The translations under genes were made by a program, and so were the position numbers. From contig CANHWS010000123.1 of assembly GCA_947464365.1 (NCBI GenBank), positions 1-9,554 of the forward strand: 9,554 nucleotides of DNA. Direction: 5' to 3'. Positions within the stretch are counted from its first letter, which is position 1, and the number at the start of each line of letters is the position of its first letter. Source of the DNA: Cytophagaceae bacterium (lineage in GTDB: Bacteria > Bacteroidota > Bacteroidia > Cytophagales > Flexibacteraceae). This document shows, one piece after another, positions 7,287 to 9,554 of this stretch. Under the pieces are notes generated by a model, which made no database searches, was not told the origin of the DNA, and was given only the letters and a program-made list of their open reading frames with translations.

Positions 7287-9470
7287 ATGGCTTATTTACG
7301 ATTTAAGGCTCTCGACTTAGTGAACTCTAGGCCGCCTGTGCCCGTCAACGTACCTAGTGTACGGGTCAGTGACTATTTCGGCACCAACGTCTTCAGCAAG
7401 TCTGTGATGAAGGAGGTATTGCCTAATGATGTTTACAAAAAACTTTTGGCAGCCATCGACCGTGGCGAAAAAATCGAAGAAGATATTGCCGACGCTGTTG
7501 CTGCCGGGATGAAAAACTGGGCCATCAGCAAAGGGGCATCGCACTACACGCATTGGTTCCAGCCTCTGACAGGTGCCACGGCTGAAAAACATGACTCCTT
7601 CTTTGACTTAGACGATGACAAGGCAGTCGAGAAATTTAGGGGTTCGGCTTTGGTACAACAAGAGCCTGACGCCTCATCGTTCCCGAACGGGGGGTTGCGC
7701 AACACCTTTGAGGCCCGTGGCTATACTGCTTGGGACCCTACCTCACCTGCCTTTATTATGGATAATGCGGTGGGTAAAACCCTCTGCATTCCGACCATTT
7801 TTGTGTCCTATACGGGGCACGCCTTGGATAACAAAACCCCGCTACTAAAGGCCTTATCTGCTGTCGACAAAGCAGCAGTATCCGTTTGCGAGTACTTTGA
7901 CCGTGATGTCACCAAAGTGGTCGCAACATTAGGTGCAGAGCAAGAGTACTTCCTTGTTGACAAGGCCATCTATATGGCCCGCCCTGATTTGGTCATGGCA
8001 GGCCGTACAGTGTTTGGCCACTCACCTGCCAAAGGTCAGCAGCTAGAAGATCACTACTTCGGTTCAATCCCTAGCCGTGTCCATGCCTACATGCTGGACT
8101 TTGAGACTGAGGCCCTCAAACTTGGCATTCCGATCCGGACTCGCCATAATGAAGTCGCCCCAAGCCAGTTTGAGTGCGCGCCAACTTACAGCGAGGTTAA
8201 CCTAGCAGTTGACCACAACCAACTATTGATGGATGTAATGTCCAAGGTGGCTGACAAACATGAGTTGCAAGTCATCTTCCATGAGAAGCCATTTGCTGGC
8301 ATCAATGGTAGTGGCAAACACAACAACTGGGCCCTCAGCACCAACACAGGCAAAAACCTCTTGTCCCCAGGCAAGCGCCCTAAGGACAACCTTTTGTTCC
8401 TAACCTTCTTCGTCAATACGATAAAAGCAGTGCATGACCATGCGGATTTGCTCCGTGCCAGCATCGCTAGCGCAGGTAATGACCATCGCCTTGGTGCCAA
8501 CGAGGCCCCACCAGCGATCATGTCTGTCTTTGTTGGGTCTCAGCTTTCTGCTGTCCTAGATGCACTTGAGGCCAACACTGACCTGATCGAGAAAGGTGAC
8601 AACCTTTACCTCAAGCTTGGCATCGACAAGATCCCTGAGATTTTGCTCGATAACACCGACCGCAACCGGACCAGCCCTTTTGCCTTCACAGGCAACAAGT
8701 TTGAGTTCCGCGCTGTTGGTTCGTCTGCCAACTCAGCAAACGCAATGACGGTGCTTAACACCATCGTTGCTAATCAGCTGATCGCTTTCAAAAACTCAGT
8801 GGATGCCGACATCGAGGCTGGTGCTAAGAAAGAAGTAGCCATCATCAATGTGCTGAAGGAGTACATCAAGGCTAGCAAAAAGATCAGGTTCGAAGGCAAT
8901 GGCTACGGTGACGAGTGGGTTGCAGAGGCCGAAAAGCGCGGCCTGAGCAACATCAGGACAACACCAAACGCCCTGAACGCAATGGTGACCCCTAAAACGG
9001 TTGAGTTGTTCGAGCGCCATGGTATTTTCACAGGTGTCGAGCTAGAAGCACGTCATGAAATCTACCTTGAGGAGTATATCAAAAAGGTCCAGATCGAGAG
9101 CCGTGTGATGGGTGACCTGGCCCTGAACCACGTCATCCCGACTGCCATCAAGTACCAAAACAAACTAATCGAGAACGTCAAAGGACTGAAGGATATTGGC
9201 CTAGGTGAGGAAGTGTATGGCAATACCCTCAACAGTATCAAGGAAATCAGCCTACATGTTGGCGAAATCCTAAAGAATGTGGACGCCATGGTTGAGGCAC
9301 GCAAAGTTGCCAACAAGATCGAGGATACACATAAGCGCGCCAATGCCTATTGTGACGACGTCAAGGAGTACTTTGAGGTTATCCGCTACCATGTAGACAA
9401 ACTCGAGCTTGTGGTGGACGACGAGGACTGGCCATTGCCTAAATATCGCGAGATTTTGTTTATTCGCTAG
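7287..9470 (+). CDS. glnN: Glutamine synthetase type III (GlnN)
   Basis: A 727-residue cytoplasmic enzyme that makes glutamine from glutamate, ammonium and ATP. Its length matches GSIII of Bacteroides fragilis (about 730 residues) and not GSI (about 470) or GSII (about 370). The first 150 or so residues are the GSIII-specific N-terminal region, including VSDYFGTNVFS (27-37). The catalytic core follows: GAEQEYF (216-222) with metal-binding glutamates E218 and E220; RHNEVAPSQFE (286-296); NGSGKHNNWAL (340-350) with the metal-ligand histidine H345; RLGANEAPPAI (401-411); and NRTSPFAFTGNKFEFR (460-475). A long helical C-terminal part (about 500-727) is also typical of the type. By family knowledge GSIII forms dodecamers of stacked hexamers and lacks the adenylylation control of GSI. 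The product can serve all nitrogen-donating reactions, and glutamate comes from 2-oxoglutarate made by the upstream neighbour. The start is fixed by MAYLRFKAL, close to the usual GSIII N-terminus, and by the promoter just upstream. Confidence 0.97.
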   Translation: MAYLRFKALDLVNSRPPVPVNVPSVRVSDYFGTNVFSKSVMKEVLPNDVYKKLLAAIDRGEKIEEDIADAVAAGMKNWAISKGASHYTHWFQPLTGATAEKHDSFFDLDDDKAVEKFRGSALVQQEPDASSFPNGGLRNTFEARGYTAWDPTSPAFIMDNAVGKTLCIPTIFVSYTGHALDNKTPLLKALSAVDKAAVSVCEYFDRDVTKVVATLGAEQEYFLVDKAIYMARPDLVMAGRTVFGHSPAKGQQLEDHYFGSIPSRVHAYMLDFETEALKLGIPIRTRHNEVAPSQFECAPTYSEVNLAVDHNQLLMDVMSKVADKHELQVIFHEKPFAGINGSGKHNNWALSTNTGKNLLSPGKRPKDNLLFLTFFVNTIKAVHDHADLLRASIASAGNDHRLGANEAPPAIMSVFVGSQLSAVLDALEANTDLIEKGDNLYLKLGIDKIPEILLDNTDRNRTSPFAFTGNKFEFRAVGSSANSANAMTVLNTIVANQLIAFKNSVDADIEAGAKKEVAIINVLKEYIKASKKIRFEGNGYGDEWVAEAEKRGLSNIRTTPNALNAMVTPKTVELFERHGIFTGVELEARHEIYLEEYIKKVQIESRVMGDLALNHVIPTAIKYQNKLIENVKGLKDIGLGEEVYGNTLNSIKEISLHVGEILKNVDAMVEARKVANKIEDTHKRANAYCDDVKEYFEVIRYHVDKLELVVDDEDWPLPKYREILFIR

Positions 9471-9476
9471 TCTAAA

Positions 9477-9496
9477 AGATTAATTACAATTAATCT
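9477..9496. repeat. Perfect AT-rich inverted repeat after glnN
   Basis: AGATTAATT (9477-9485) and AATTAATCT (9488-9496) are perfect inverted copies around AC. A further direct copy of AGATTAA lies at 9499-9505. It begins 7 nt after the glnN stop codon. It could be an operator for a gene beyond the window, a weak RNA hairpin protecting the 3' end, or chance; sequence alone does not decide. Confidence 0.5.
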
Positions 9497-9503
9497 CAAG
9501 ATT

Positions 9504-9542
9504 AAAGCCTGATCCTGCTAAAGTGGGGTCAGGCTTTTGCTT
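9504..9542 (+). terminator. Intrinsic terminator of glnN
   Basis: AAAGCCTGATCC (9504-9515) pairs over 12 positions with GGGTCAGGCTTT (9526-9537, one T-G pair) around a 10-nt loop. The stem runs into TTTTGCTTCT. It starts 34 nt after the stop codon. Confidence 0.82.
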
Positions 9543-9554
9543 CTAAACATTTCG

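Noticed and set aside
1..9554. Mobile elements, CRISPR arrays, riboswitches, defence or phage genes
   Set aside because: Looked for across both strands; no transposase, integrase, terminal repeats, repeat-spacer pattern or recognised leader structure was found.

Overview
The window looks like an ordinary chromosomal stretch from a member of the phylum Bacteroidota, probably an environmental, gliding-type lineage rather than a gut Bacteroides; I cannot place it further. The evidence is a secreted protein ending in the gliding-motility-associated C-terminal domain (type B cargo of the type IX secretion system), a type III glutamine synthetase of Bacteroides GlnN type, promoter-like elements of the Bacteroidota form TAnnTTTG, and no Shine-Dalgarno sequence in front of any of the start codons. 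I see no mobile element, CRISPR array or phage gene.

Layout. Positions 1-549 (minus) hold the 5' two thirds of dapD (lysine/diaminopimelate synthesis), cut by the window edge. A GT-B glycosyltransferase gene (666-1823, plus) diverges from it and ends in a probable terminator. After 242 bp comes a large gene (2066-5023, plus) for a 985-residue exported protein. It has a signal peptide, an N-terminal region beginning with a HIVGGE motif, five tandem units of about 115 residues each carrying a cysteine pair, and the C-terminal sorting domain. A hairpin with T-rich flanks on both sides separates this gene from a convergent tRNA gene with anticodon CAT (5141-5214, minus), which has its own good promoter. 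Then follow a Thermus-type NADP isocitrate dehydrogenase gene (5460-7004, plus) with a strong terminator, and a type III glutamine synthetase gene (7287-9470, plus) with a good promoter and a terminator at the right edge.

Function. The genes appear to be separate transcription units rather than one operon: terminators separate most of them and promoter-like sites precede several. Isocitrate dehydrogenase makes 2-oxoglutarate and NADPH, and glutamine synthetase fixes ammonium onto glutamate, so the two neighbours sit on the same carbon/nitrogen junction; whether they are co-regulated is not shown. Both use codons typical of highly expressed genes, unlike the glycosyltransferase and the secreted protein. 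DapD and the glycosyltransferase both fit cell-envelope precursor work, but no physical or functional link between them is evident.

Nothing here is convincingly a previously undescribed system. The items most worth a second look are the five-unit cysteine-paired repeat of the secreted protein, the Arg-Arg pair at the expected coenzyme-phosphate site of the isocitrate dehydrogenase, and a perfect AT-rich palindrome just after the glutamine synthetase stop codon.
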